Below are positions 1 through 6,758 of a stretch of DNA of 9,216 bases, in pieces. Both the position numbers and the translations under genes were made by a program. How positions within the stretch are numbered: position 1 is the first letter of the stretch; every line of letters starts with the position of its first letter. This stretch comes from Lentisphaeria bacterium (GTDB lineage Bacteria; Verrucomicrobiota; Lentisphaeria; Oligosphaerales; Oligosphaeraceae): positions 1 to 9,216 of the forward strand of contig JAEEXV010000160.1 of the NCBI GenBank assembly GCA_016287975.1, given 5' to 3'. Below the pieces are notes generated by a model. That model did no database searches and had not been told where the DNA came from. It saw nothing but the letters and a program-made list of their open reading frames with translations.

Positions 1-125
1 CCCAGACTTCAGACCCCAGACCCATCATCCAGGACCCCAGACTTCAGACCCCAGACCCGTCATCCAGGACCCCAGACCCCAGACCCCAGACCCATCGGGG
101 ACCCCAGACCCCAGACCCCAGGGGC
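1..125. repeat. C-rich tandem repeat (about 35-bp unit made of CCCCAGA modules)
   Basis: Two near-identical units lie at 1-34 and 35-69, each of the form CCCCAGACTTCAGACCCCAG followed by ACCCRTCATCCAGGA; the first lacks its leading C at the window edge. They are followed by a collapsed run of the CCCCAGA heptamer to about 119. The second unit differs from the first by one substitution (A to G in CCCATC). The array probably continues left of the window. It is non-coding on inspection: the frames open across it are only low-complexity Pro/Gly-type translations. On the - strand it is a series of GGGG runs separated by TCT. Confidence 0.85.
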
Positions 126-137
126 CAGCGTTCTGTG

Positions 138-157
138 CCGGCCCATTCTTGGGCCGG
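138..157. other. GC-rich hairpin upstream of pseudopilin A
   Basis: CCGGCCCA (138-145), a TTCT loop, and TGGGCCGG (150-157) form a perfect 8-bp stem that can be lengthened by G-T wobbles. No T-run follows on either strand, so it is not a classical intrinsic terminator. It lies 30 bp before the start codon of pseudopilin A, between the repeat array and the ribosome binding site. It may be a leader structure, or the boundary of an upstream transcription unit that is not in the window. Confidence 0.55.
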
Positions 158-175
158 TGGAGGTGGGCGGCATTC

Positions 176-182
176 AGGAGAG
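176..182 (+). promoter_or_regulatory. Ribosome binding site of pseudopilin A
   Basis: AGGAGAG sits 5-7 nt before the ATG at 188. This decides the start: the frame is open further up to a TTG at 149, but that codon lies inside the hairpin stem region and would add 13 residues before the prepilin leader. Confidence 0.75.
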
Positions 183-187
183 CGACC

Positions 188-898
188 ATGATGAAAGCAA
201 AGCGGTATCGGTTTTTCACGCTGATTGAACTTTTGGTGGTGATCGCGATCATCGCGATTCTGGCGAGCATGCTGCTGCCGGCGCTGTCGAAGGCGCGGGA
301 GAAGGCGAAGGCGATCGCGTGCACGAGCCAGCAGAAGCAGATCGGGCTGGGGCTGGCGATGTACATCAACGACAACGACGACCACACGCCGTTCTATCCG
401 TTCAAGTCCGGCACCAAGTACACCAACGACACCTTCCGTGCGCTCTGCGACTTCAAATACGCGGGCACCCCCTATCTTGGGGTCGCCGGCAAGGCGCCAG
501 GCTACCAGCCGATCTTCGTCTGCCCCGCGGAGCGCAAACTCGACGGCGGCGGCAACATGTCCACCGTGCACTACTTCCGCTTCGACACCTACCAGAAGGG
601 AGTGGCGGGCTATGACGACGCGGATCCCGCCAGCTACAAGCCCATTTCCTTCAAGGCCTCGCGCATCACGCGGTCCTCGCGGCGGCTGCTGATCGTCGAG
701 GGCGTGCACGGCAAGGCGCACAACATCACCGCCTACAACCACACCGCCATGGAGTACCGCCATGCGGGGACCATGGTGGACCTGTGGTTCGACGGGCATG
801 TCGAGCCCGTCAAGAAGGGCTATTGGGAGGCCTGGTATCCGACGCACCAGGCCGACCACAACCGCGTCTGGTATTACCGCGACGCCTATTCGTGGTAG
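188..898 (+). CDS. Type II secretion/type IV pseudopilin-like protein (pseudopilin A), H-X9-DG class
   Basis: 236 residues. The N-terminus is a short basic leader (MMKAKRYRF) followed by the prepilin motif [16 protein letters not shown], in which the expected +1 Phe is residue 10 and the +5 Glu is residue 14. A hydrophobic helix runs to about residue 32, then a charged stretch (SKAREKAKA). The globular part has the CPAE motif at about 112-115. The H-X9-DG signature common in PVC pseudopilins is intact (His192, Asp202-Gly203, then HV). By family knowledge such proteins are inserted in the inner membrane, cut by a prepilin peptidase and assembled into a periplasmic pseudopilus; partner and substrate cannot be read from the sequence. 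The residue before the cleavage site is Phe, not Gly. Only 32 bp separate the stop from the large exported enzyme gene, suggesting co-transcription. Of the three pseudopilins here it is the most divergent: it has a longer middle insertion and a different C-terminal tail (WYYRDAYSW). No recognisable -10/-35 precedes it. Confidence 0.9.
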   Translation: MMKAKRYRFFTLIELLVVIAIIAILASMLLPALSKAREKAKAIACTSQQKQIGLGLAMYINDNDDHTPFYPFKSGTKYTNDTFRALCDFKYAGTPYLGVAGKAPGYQPIFVCPAERKLDGGGNMSTVHYFRFDTYQKGVAGYDDADPASYKPISFKASRITRSSRRLLIVEGVHGKAHNITAYNHTAMEYRHAGTMVDLWFDGHVEPVKKGYWEAWYPTHQADHNRVWYYRDAYSW

Positions 899-930
899 AC
901 CTCCATCCAACCATAGGGAAACCAACCGCC

Positions 931-3900
931 ATGCGCAAATCCATTTTCACCGCCCTGTGCCTTTTCGCCTCGCTTTCCCTGGTGGCTGGAGAAGTCGCCG
1001 TCCCCTTTGACGGCAAGACCGACGGCCTTGCTCCCGACGGCGCCAAGGTGCAGGCGCTGCCGTCTGGCGGGGCGGGGCCGCGCTTCGTGCCAGGGCGCAT
1101 ACCTGGCAGCCAGGCGGCGCACTACGGCGCGGAGGATGCGCTGCACTTCCCGCTGAAGGAATCGTACTACAACCCCAACGGCGGCTGCGTGAGTTTCTGG
1201 CTGCGTCCGAACGGCTGGGGGCAGGGGAAGAAGATCGCGGGGCCAGGGCATTTCCAGCCGCTGTGGGCGATTGACTCGGGCAACGGCAGCGGCTGGCAGG
1301 TGCTGGCCTACTGCGCGTGGAGCAGCACAGGTAAAATGCTGCTGCAGATGCAGTCGCGCGGGCGCACGCCGAAGTCGCCGTCGCTGTATTTCCAGACGCG
1401 GGTGATGGAGGGGGCGCTGCTGCCCGACCAGTGGACGCACGTCGCCTTCGCGTGGTCCAGCAACGAGTTCGTGTGCTATCTGAATGGCGAACAACTCGGC
1501 AAGAAGGACTTCGGGCTGCCCGCCGAGTTCAAGTTCAACCCGAAGTGGCAGCTCTGGATCCTGCCGCGCGTCTTCTGGCGGACCACCGTCCCTGGCAAAG
1601 GCGCCTACCGCGGCGAATACGACATCGCCGAACTGCGCTTCGGCGACCGCTTCCCGACGCCCGCCGAGGCGAAGAAGGCCTATCTGGACGCCCTCGCCGC
1701 CGCCAAGTCGCTCCCCGCCCTCGACGCCTCCGTCCCCGCCGCCTCCGCGCCGAAGATCGACGGCGTCGTCGGCCCCGCCGAGTGGGCGGACGCCACGATG
1801 CTTCCCGTCGGCATCGGCTGCGGGGACGGCATGTTCAACGGCGAACTCGCGGGGACGCTCTACGTCAAGCATGACGGCCAGAACCTCTACTATGCCTTCC
1901 AGGCGCGGAGCGCGGTCGCGGGATCCAGCGCCGCCGCAGGCGCACGCGACCTCAAGGTCTACGACGGCAAGGGATGCGTCCTCGACTTCTGGTGGCTGCG
2001 GGGGGACGGCGTCCACTGCCAGCTGGGGCTGGCGCCGAACGGCGCGTGGAACTACCGCCAGGGGCCGAAGGACTGGGGGCGTCCGCTGGCGTTCCGCCAT
2101 GCAGGGCGCGCCGACGCCGAAGGCTGGAGCGTCGAGTGCGCGCTGCCGCTTGCCGCGATGGGGCTGCCCGTCGGCGAGGCGCAGAAGATGGTCTTCTGCT
2201 TTTGCCGCCCCGACTACCTGGCCGACTCCAACAACCGCTGGCTCGCCACGACGGTGCAGCGCCCCAAGCGCGCCCTCGACCAGAACTTCGGCATCTTCCG
2301 TCTGCGCAAGGACGGACTGGCCGTGCGTCTCGGCGGCATGGGCCAGTTGAACTTCGGCGGCGAGGCCTTCCGCTTCACCACCAACAGCCCCGCCGCGCCG
2401 AAGATCGACTCCACGCTGCCGCTCCAGGCCACGCGGGAAGGTCGGGAGACCCGCTTCCGCGGCAACGGCCAGCTTGGCTCCCATACCCTCAAGATCCAGG
2501 TGGATGGGCTGCTGGACTTCGCAGTCAAGTACTCCGTCCTCGCGCCCGTCTCCTTCCAGGCGGTCTGCCATGCGGCGGCGCGCCGCTTCACCTGCGTCGT
2601 CGATGCGCGCGGGCTGGCGGACACACGGGGCGCGACCGCGCGGGTGGCGCTTTTTGGCGCCGACGGGAAGGTCCGCGGCGAATGCGGCGTGGCGCTGCGG
2701 GACAGCCAGGCCCGCCTGGAACTGCCCTTCGGCGAACTGCCGCAGGGGGACTACCGCCTCGTCGCCACTGTGCGCGCCAATGGCCACGACTACACCTGCG
2801 AACAGCGCCTGTCCCGACCAGACGACGCGTTCCTGAAGGAGCGCAAGGGGCTGGAGCGGACGGTGCCGTGGCCCTTCCAGCCGCTGAAGATCGAGCCGAA
2901 GGCCATTTCGACGGCCTTCATCCGCTACGAGTTCCCCGCCGCGAACGCGCCGTTCCCGTGCGCCGCCGTCAACCGCGGCACGGCGGTGCTGTCGCGCGCG
3001 GTCTTCCCGTTGATCCGTGTGGACGGCAAGGACATGACGCTGCGCCCGAAGGAGGCCAGGGTCGTCGAGGCGGCGCCTGATCGGCAGGTCGCCACGGGGC
3101 TGATGCGCACCGACGACGGCTCCGTCTCGCTGCTGTGGAAGCGCACCGCCTGCTATGACGGGCTTCTCAAATACGACCTGGTGCTCAAGACCGACGGCGC
3201 GCGGCGCATCGACCGCTTCCTGCTCACCTGCGGGCTGCCCAGGGCGTGCTCCACCTATGCCCTCGCGCCCAACTACCGCAGGGAGTGGACGGAGAAGGGC
3301 GAACTCTTCACCTTCCCCTCCGCGTGGCTTGCGGGCGAAGACGGCGGGTTCACCTTCTTCAGCGACAACGACGTCAACTGGATCTCCAAGCTCGACCCGC
3401 TGCTGATGAAGCGTCGGCCAGACGGCAGCGCGGACATCATGGCGCGCTTCATCTCCGAGCCGACCGTCGTCGACGGGGCCGTCCCGTATACCATCGCGAT
3501 GACGGCGACGCCGACCAAGCCGGAGCGCGCGCGGTGGCGCGACATCCATTCTGACGGCTGGGGGCGGCTGGTCGGGCAGAATGTCCTCATCCTCATGGGG
3601 AACGGCAAGGAGCATCCGCGCTTTCGGCGCGGCCAGGACCTCTCGCAGCCGCTGCGCGAGCACATCGACTGGTGGAGGAATCTGATGAAGGAGCGCTCGC
3701 CCGGCCTCAAGACCGTGCTGCCGTACATCTTCCTGGGGTCGCTCTCGGACCACACGCCCGTCGCCGACTGGTACGGCGCCGACTGGGAACTCACCGTCGA
3801 CGGCGCGCCGCAGGCCAAGTCGTATCTCGGCAAGGACATCGACGGCACGCAGTATTCGCTGCTGGGCGTGATGATCTGCATGAACCGCCCCGAACCCACC

Positions 3901-5721
3901 GACTGGCTGACCTACCACCTCGACAAACTGCTGCAGGACTACCCGTTCTACACGGGCCTCTACACCGACGGCGGCGGGGTGGTTCGCACCGACAACCCCT
4001 ATCCAGGCCATCCCAAGGCGCCCGTGCTGAAGATGAAGAACCCGCCGAGGCACTGGGACATCTTCGGCCGCCGCGACTTCTTCGAGCGCGTCTACAAGGT
4101 CATCCGCGCGCGCCGAGGCAACGACGGCGTCATGTTCAACCACAACTGGGACGCCTACTATCCCGCGCTCGCCTCCTTCCACGACCTCATCTACCCAGGC
4201 GAGGAGTACATGCACGACATTCGGCGCGGAATGCACGTCTATATCGACGAGACGCCGCTGGAGAAGTGGCAGTCCAACTACCGCGGGCGCTTCTACGGCG
4301 CGACGGTGCAGTTCCTGGGGCAGTGGCGCTTCCTCGGCGGCGACCTCCTCCACAAGCCGTGGAAGGAGCGCCACGAGTACACCAAGCCGCTGCTGATGAT
4401 GTGCATGCTGCACGACACCAGCCTCTCCGGCGCGTGGTACCCCGCCGTCGAACCCACCTGGAAGCTCTGGAAGGAGCAGAATGTCGCGGACGCCGTCTTC
4501 ACTGGCTACTGGATGGCGGGCGCGGTGGATTCCGGCAACCCGAAGGTCAAGGTCTCCGTGTACCGCTGGCCTGGCCAGCCGAGGACGATGCTCGTCCTCG
4601 GCAACCTCGACAAGGGCGTCCAGAAGGCCCCGCTGCCGTCCCTCCAGGGAAAGGCGCTGGTCGACGCCTACACGGGGAAGCCGTGCCCGCTTCCCGTCGA
4701 GGTCGAGGCAAACTACGGCTACCGCGTGCTCCTGCTCGACCAGGAACTCCCTGGAATCCCCAAAGCCATGACGCCTCCCGCTGACAAGCCCACCGCCGCG
4801 AAGCCCGCGCCAGCCGCGAAGCCCGCGCCAGCCGCGAAGCCCCTCGTCTTTTCCGCGCCAGACGGCGGGCCGCTGAAGGCGGTCCCGACCACGAAGGAGG
4901 CGAACGGCGGCTTCGGGCTGGATCCAGCCACGCCGTACGCCACCATCCGCAAGCAGAACCTGGCCTACCTTGCGCGCAACAAGAGCAAATTCACCTGGCA
5001 GGACTATCTCGCGCTCCTCGACGAGCTCCAGGACAAGGGGCGCTACGCGGTCGTCGCGGGCGAGCACTTCGCGGCCACCGCGCCGAAGGACAAGGTCGCC
5101 GTGTACTTCCGCCATGACATCGACGTGGCGCCTTTCCACGCCCTCAACATGGCGACGGAGGAGCAGCGGCGGGGGCTGCGCGGCTCCTATTACGTCCTCC
5201 CCGACGCCGACTACTACGCGAAGCACGAAATCGGCCGCGTGCGCCGCTACACCGCGATGGACCAGGTGTACCTGCGCCTGGAGGCGCTTGGACACGAGGT
5301 CGGCGTCCACAGCGACCTGCTTGACATGGCGGTGCTGCGCGGCATCGACCCGATGCCCTTCCAGAAGGCGGAACTCGCCTACTACCGCATGCTCGGCATG
5401 AAAGTGCACGGGACCGTCTGCCACGGCGGCCGCATCAACCGCTGGAAGATCAACAACACCTTCCTCTTCTCCGAATTCCGCCGCGTCGGCACCTTCACCA
5501 AGGACGGCAATACCTACGAATTCGGCAAATACTCCCTCGCCGACTTCGGCTTCGACTACGAGGGCTACCTCTTCCCCGTCACCTACCGCCTCTCCGACAT
5601 CGGCAACTACGACGCCAAGGAACTCCTCCGCCGCATCCGCGCCGCCAAGCCAGGCGAACGCATCTCGCTTCTCCTCCATCCCATCCACTGGCGCGAAGGA
5701 GGCCCCGACCCCGCTCCATGA
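931..5721 (+). CDS. Secreted multidomain glycoside-hydrolase-like protein fused to a polysaccharide-deacetylase-like domain
   Basis: 1596 residues. The ATG at 931 gives a clear Sec signal peptide (MRKSIFTALCLFASLSLVAG) and has AGGGAA 10 nt upstream; the frame is open upstream to 784, but that part overlaps pseudopilin A. Domains seen: LamG/concanavalin-like lectin, about 40-250 (HVAFAW from 170, YLNG 183-186, DIAELRF 231-237); CBM9/DOMON-like, about 272-470 (KIDG 275-278, EW 284-285); Ig-like and mutarotase-like beta-sandwiches, about 490-860; a barrel resembling uncharacterised GH families such as the DUF6067/GH123-related group, about 865-1275 (YTDGGG with Asp1013, NHNWD 1070-1074, GEEY with Glu1091/1092 as candidate acids); an Ala-Lys-Pro linker, about 1285-1303; and a NodB/WbmS-like deacetylase domain, about 1335-1596 (RHDID 1394-1398, GVHSD with His1460, CHGGR with His1498, LLLHPIHW with His1583 and His1586). 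The expected role is breakdown of a complex, perhaps acetylated, glycan outside the cytoplasm. Specificity is unknown. The lectin and deacetylase assignments are firmer than the barrel family. Confidence 0.85.
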   Translation: MRKSIFTALCLFASLSLVAGEVAVPFDGKTDGLAPDGAKVQALPSGGAGPRFVPGRIPGSQAAHYGAEDALHFPLKESYYNPNGGCVSFWLRPNGWGQGKKIAGPGHFQPLWAIDSGNGSGWQVLAYCAWSSTGKMLLQMQSRGRTPKSPSLYFQTRVMEGALLPDQWTHVAFAWSSNEFVCYLNGEQLGKKDFGLPAEFKFNPKWQLWILPRVFWRTTVPGKGAYRGEYDIAELRFGDRFPTPAEAKKAYLDALAAAKSLPALDASVPAASAPKIDGVVGPAEWADATMLPVGIGCGDGMFNGELAGTLYVKHDGQNLYYAFQARSAVAGSSAAAGARDLKVYDGKGCVLDFWWLRGDGVHCQLGLAPNGAWNYRQGPKDWGRPLAFRHAGRADAEGWSVECALPLAAMGLPVGEAQKMVFCFCRPDYLADSNNRWLATTVQRPKRALDQNFGIFRLRKDGLAVRLGGMGQLNFGGEAFRFTTNSPAAPKIDSTLPLQATREGRETRFRGNGQLGSHTLKIQVDGLLDFAVKYSVLAPVSFQAVCHAAARRFTCVVDARGLADTRGATARVALFGADGKVRGECGVALRDSQARLELPFGELPQGDYRLVATVRANGHDYTCEQRLSRPDDAFLKERKGLERTVPWPFQPLKIEPKAISTAFIRYEFPAANAPFPCAAVNRGTAVLSRAVFPLIRVDGKDMTLRPKEARVVEAAPDRQVATGLMRTDDGSVSLLWKRTACYDGLLKYDLVLKTDGARRIDRFLLTCGLPRACSTYALAPNYRREWTEKGELFTFPSAWLAGEDGGFTFFSDNDVNWISKLDPLLMKRRPDGSADIMARFISEPTVVDGAVPYTIAMTATPTKPERARWRDIHSDGWGRLVGQNVLILMGNGKEHPRFRRGQDLSQPLREHIDWWRNLMKERSPGLKTVLPYIFLGSLSDHTPVADWYGADWELTVDGAPQAKSYLGKDIDGTQYSLLGVMICMNRPEPTDWLTYHLDKLLQDYPFYTGLYTDGGGVVRTDNPYPGHPKAPVLKMKNPPRHWDIFGRRDFFERVYKVIRARRGNDGVMFNHNWDAYYPALASFHDLIYPGEEYMHDIRRGMHVYIDETPLEKWQSNYRGRFYGATVQFLGQWRFLGGDLLHKPWKERHEYTKPLLMMCMLHDTSLSGAWYPAVEPTWKLWKEQNVADAVFTGYWMAGAVDSGNPKVKVSVYRWPGQPRTMLVLGNLDKGVQKAPLPSLQGKALVDAYTGKPCPLPVEVEANYGYRVLLLDQELPGIPKAMTPPADKPTAAKPAPAAKPAPAAKPLVFSAPDGGPLKAVPTTKEANGGFGLDPATPYATIRKQNLAYLARNKSKFTWQDYLALLDELQDKGRYAVVAGEHFAATAPKDKVAVYFRHDIDVAPFHALNMATEEQRRGLRGSYYVLPDADYYAKHEIGRVRRYTAMDQVYLRLEALGHEVGVHSDLLDMAVLRGIDPMPFQKAELAYYRMLGMKVHGTVCHGGRINRWKINNTFLFSEFRRVGTFTKDGNTYEFGKYSLADFGFDYEGYLFPVTYRLSDIGNYDAKELLRRIRAAKPGERISLLLHPIHWREGGPDPAP
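4795..4842 (+). repeat. 18-bp in-frame repeat encoding the AAKPAP linker
   Basis: GCCGCGAAGCCCGCGCCA occurs twice exactly (4795-4812 and 4813-4830) and then as a 12-base partial copy. It encodes AAKPAP-AAKPAP-AAKP. Being a multiple of three, it can expand or contract without breaking the frame. It joins the hydrolase-like half of the large protein to the deacetylase-like half. Confidence 0.9.
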
Positions 5722-5743
5722 CGGCGGATGGCACGGGAAGGAG

Positions 5744-5774
5744 TTGCGGGGACTTGAAAGAGGTGTTATAATAA
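5744..5774 (+). promoter_or_regulatory. Promoter of pseudopilin B
   Basis: TATAAT (5767-5772) is a perfect -10 hexamer. TTGCGG (5744-5749) lies 17 bp upstream as a possible -35. A TTGAAA (5754-5759) lies only 7 bp before the -10, inside a block GGGACTTGAAAG conserved in front of the next gene. The predicted start of transcription is about 5779, giving a leader of roughly 55 nt before the ATG at 5835. The promoter sits immediately after the stop codon of the large hydrolase gene, so the pseudopilin pair is probably an independent unit. Confidence 0.75.
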
Positions 5775-5823
5775 GAGCATCGCCATTCAAGACCTTGAGT
5801 GTTTTTTGTCATGAAGCAAAAAA

Positions 5824-5828
5824 AGGAG
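5824..5828 (+). promoter_or_regulatory. Ribosome binding site of pseudopilin B
   Basis: AGGAG within an A-rich stretch lies 6 nt before the ATG at 5835. This favours that start over the in-frame ATG at 5811 or the GTG at 5799, which have no such site. Confidence 0.8.
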
Positions 5829-5834
5829 ACGAAA

Positions 5835-6638
5835 ATGAAACGGACGTTCACGCTGATTGAACTGTTGGTGGTGATCGCGATCATCGCGATCCTGGCGTCA
5901 ATGCTGCTGCCTGCCCTGTCGAAGGCGAAGGAGAAGGCGATCCAGGTCAACTGCACAAGCAACCTGAAGAACCTGGGGCTGTGGTTCGCGATGTATACCC
6001 AGGATCACGCGGACTTCTTCCCGCACGCGCATACCAAGAACGCGAATCTGCCAGACAGCCCGAACGAGACCAAATACGGCACCTACTGGTTCGCGGTAAT
6101 CAACTCCCTGTATGGCTCGGGGCGCTACAGCCACAACAACCAGATGAACAAGACGTGGGTCTGTTCGGCCAACAAGTCCGTGAGCAGATCCGCGCAGTAT
6201 GTCAGCTACGGTTACAACATCAACAACATCGGTTCCTCGGCCCGCATGTGGAACCATACCTACAATGGCCAGCGCTGGGACAAGTCGCCGATGGGCGGCC
6301 AGCCTGCGCGCGTCTCGGCGCTGGAGCACGCCTCCTCGACGCTGCTGGTGTGCGATTCGCTGAAGGGCATCTCGACGGAGCCCCTGGACATCGTCCACAC
6401 GCGCTCCTACTACATCGTGCTTGACCAGCCGACGGCGGAAGTGAGCAACGGCAACTGGAACACCAACTACTACCCGGGCCCGCGTCATACGGGCGAGGTG
6501 AACGTGCTCATGTGCGCAGGAAATGTGCAGGCCTTCAAGGTGCCCTCGCCCCTGGAGTTCTGGACTTCGCCGTACGTCGTGCTGGGCAAGCTCTGCAACA
6601 AGGGCAGCTACTTCTGCCGCCAGGTCGGATATCAATGA
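5835..6638 (+). CDS. Type IV pseudopilin-like protein (pseudopilin B) with degenerate H-X9-DG motif
   Basis: 267 residues. The very short leader MKRT is followed by [16 protein letters not shown] (+1 Phe is residue 5, +5 Glu is residue 9), then [15 protein letters not shown] and the soluble domain. Conserved landmarks shared with pseudopilin C are CTSNLK near 40, TYWFA near 83, SYGYN(I/H)NNIGSS near 124, DIVHTR near 185, TNYYPGPRH at 210-218 and KVPSPLE(F/W)WTSPY near 235. The expected H-X9-DG reads His218-X9-Ala228-Gly229-Asn, so the conserved Asp and the following His are both replaced. The CPS/CPA motif near residue 110 is also CSA. The role is presumably an inner-membrane-anchored pseudopilus-type subunit, but with these changes it may have diverged. 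It is a tandem paralogue of the next gene. No secretion-machinery gene is adjacent. The frame is intact, so it is not called a pseudogene. Confidence 0.9.
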   Translation: MKRTFTLIELLVVIAIIAILASMLLPALSKAKEKAIQVNCTSNLKNLGLWFAMYTQDHADFFPHAHTKNANLPDSPNETKYGTYWFAVINSLYGSGRYSHNNQMNKTWVCSANKSVSRSAQYVSYGYNINNIGSSARMWNHTYNGQRWDKSPMGGQPARVSALEHASSTLLVCDSLKGISTEPLDIVHTRSYYIVLDQPTAEVSNGNWNTNYYPGPRHTGEVNVLMCAGNVQAFKVPSPLEFWTSPYVVLGKLCNKGSYFCRQVGYQ

Positions 6639-6661
6639 CATGACCTACACCCGCCGAAGGA

Positions 6662-6669
6662 GGGGGGGG
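6662..6669 (+). repeat. G8 homopolymer upstream of the pseudopilin C promoter
   Basis: Eight consecutive G residues within AAGGAGGGGGGGGCGGGAC. The run overlaps the place where a -35 hexamer with a 17-bp spacer would fall (6666-6671) relative to the -10 at 6689. Confidence 0.9.
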
Positions 6670-6670
6670 C

Positions 6671-6697
6671 GGGACTTGAAAGGGGTACTATAATAAT
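6671..6697 (+). promoter_or_regulatory. Promoter of pseudopilin C
   Basis: TATAAT (6689-6694) is preceded by TTGAAA (6676-6681) with a 7-bp gap. The block from GGGACTTGAAAG to TATAATAA matches the pseudopilin B promoter at 26 of 31 positions (5749-5779 against 6671-6701). Unlike that promoter, no TTG-type -35 exists at the canonical distance; the position is G-rich. The -10 to start-codon distance is 64 nt here and 62 nt for pseudopilin B. Confidence 0.75.
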
Positions 6698-6710
6698 GGC
6701 AAGTCCCGGT

Positions 6711-6725
6711 GCGGAATGGTTCCGC
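6711..6725 (+). other. Small hairpin in the leader of pseudopilin C
   Basis: GCGGAA (6711-6716), loop TGG, TTCCGC (6720-6725). It is a 6-bp stem with a triloop in the predicted untranslated leader, about 33 nt before the start codon. The leader of pseudopilin B has only a weak TCAA/TTGA counterpart. No known riboswitch is recognised. Confidence 0.35.
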
Positions 6726-6744
6726 CACGATTTTCACGCAAAAT

Positions 6745-6749
6745 GGAGG
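6745..6749 (+). promoter_or_regulatory. Ribosome binding site of pseudopilin C
   Basis: GGAGG lies 9 nt before the ATG at 6759 (15 nt before the second in-frame ATG at 6765). It rules against the in-frame ATG at 6696, which would overlap the -10 box and add 21 residues to the leader. Confidence 0.75.
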
Positions 6750-6758
6750 TTCGTTCAA

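Noticed and set aside
1..125. Left-edge array as a CRISPR or coding repeat
   Set aside because: It has no spacers, and its sub-modules are 7 bp and irregular. Frames across it are only simple-sequence translations.
44..925. - strand open frame opposite pseudopilin A, and similar ones opposite B and C (5898-6641, 7053-7661)
   Set aside because: All three lie opposite the conserved prepilin codons and are low-complexity Arg/Val/His translations; they are shadows of the same coding bias.
958..960. Lipoprotein attachment at Cys10 of the hydrolase signal peptide
   Set aside because: The residues before Cys (TAL) do not fit a lipobox, and the Cys lies in the middle of the hydrophobic core. An ordinary Sec signal peptide fits better.
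5722..5743. Terminator after the hydrolase gene
   Set aside because: No stem followed by a T-run can be drawn before the next promoter; termination there is not visible.
886..5790. A - strand frame open for about 1634 codons opposite the hydrolase gene
   Set aside because: Its product is Val/Ala/Arg/Glu-rich without domains, while the + strand frame has a signal peptide and several recognisable domains. The opening follows from GC-rich third positions suppressing stops on the complementary frame.
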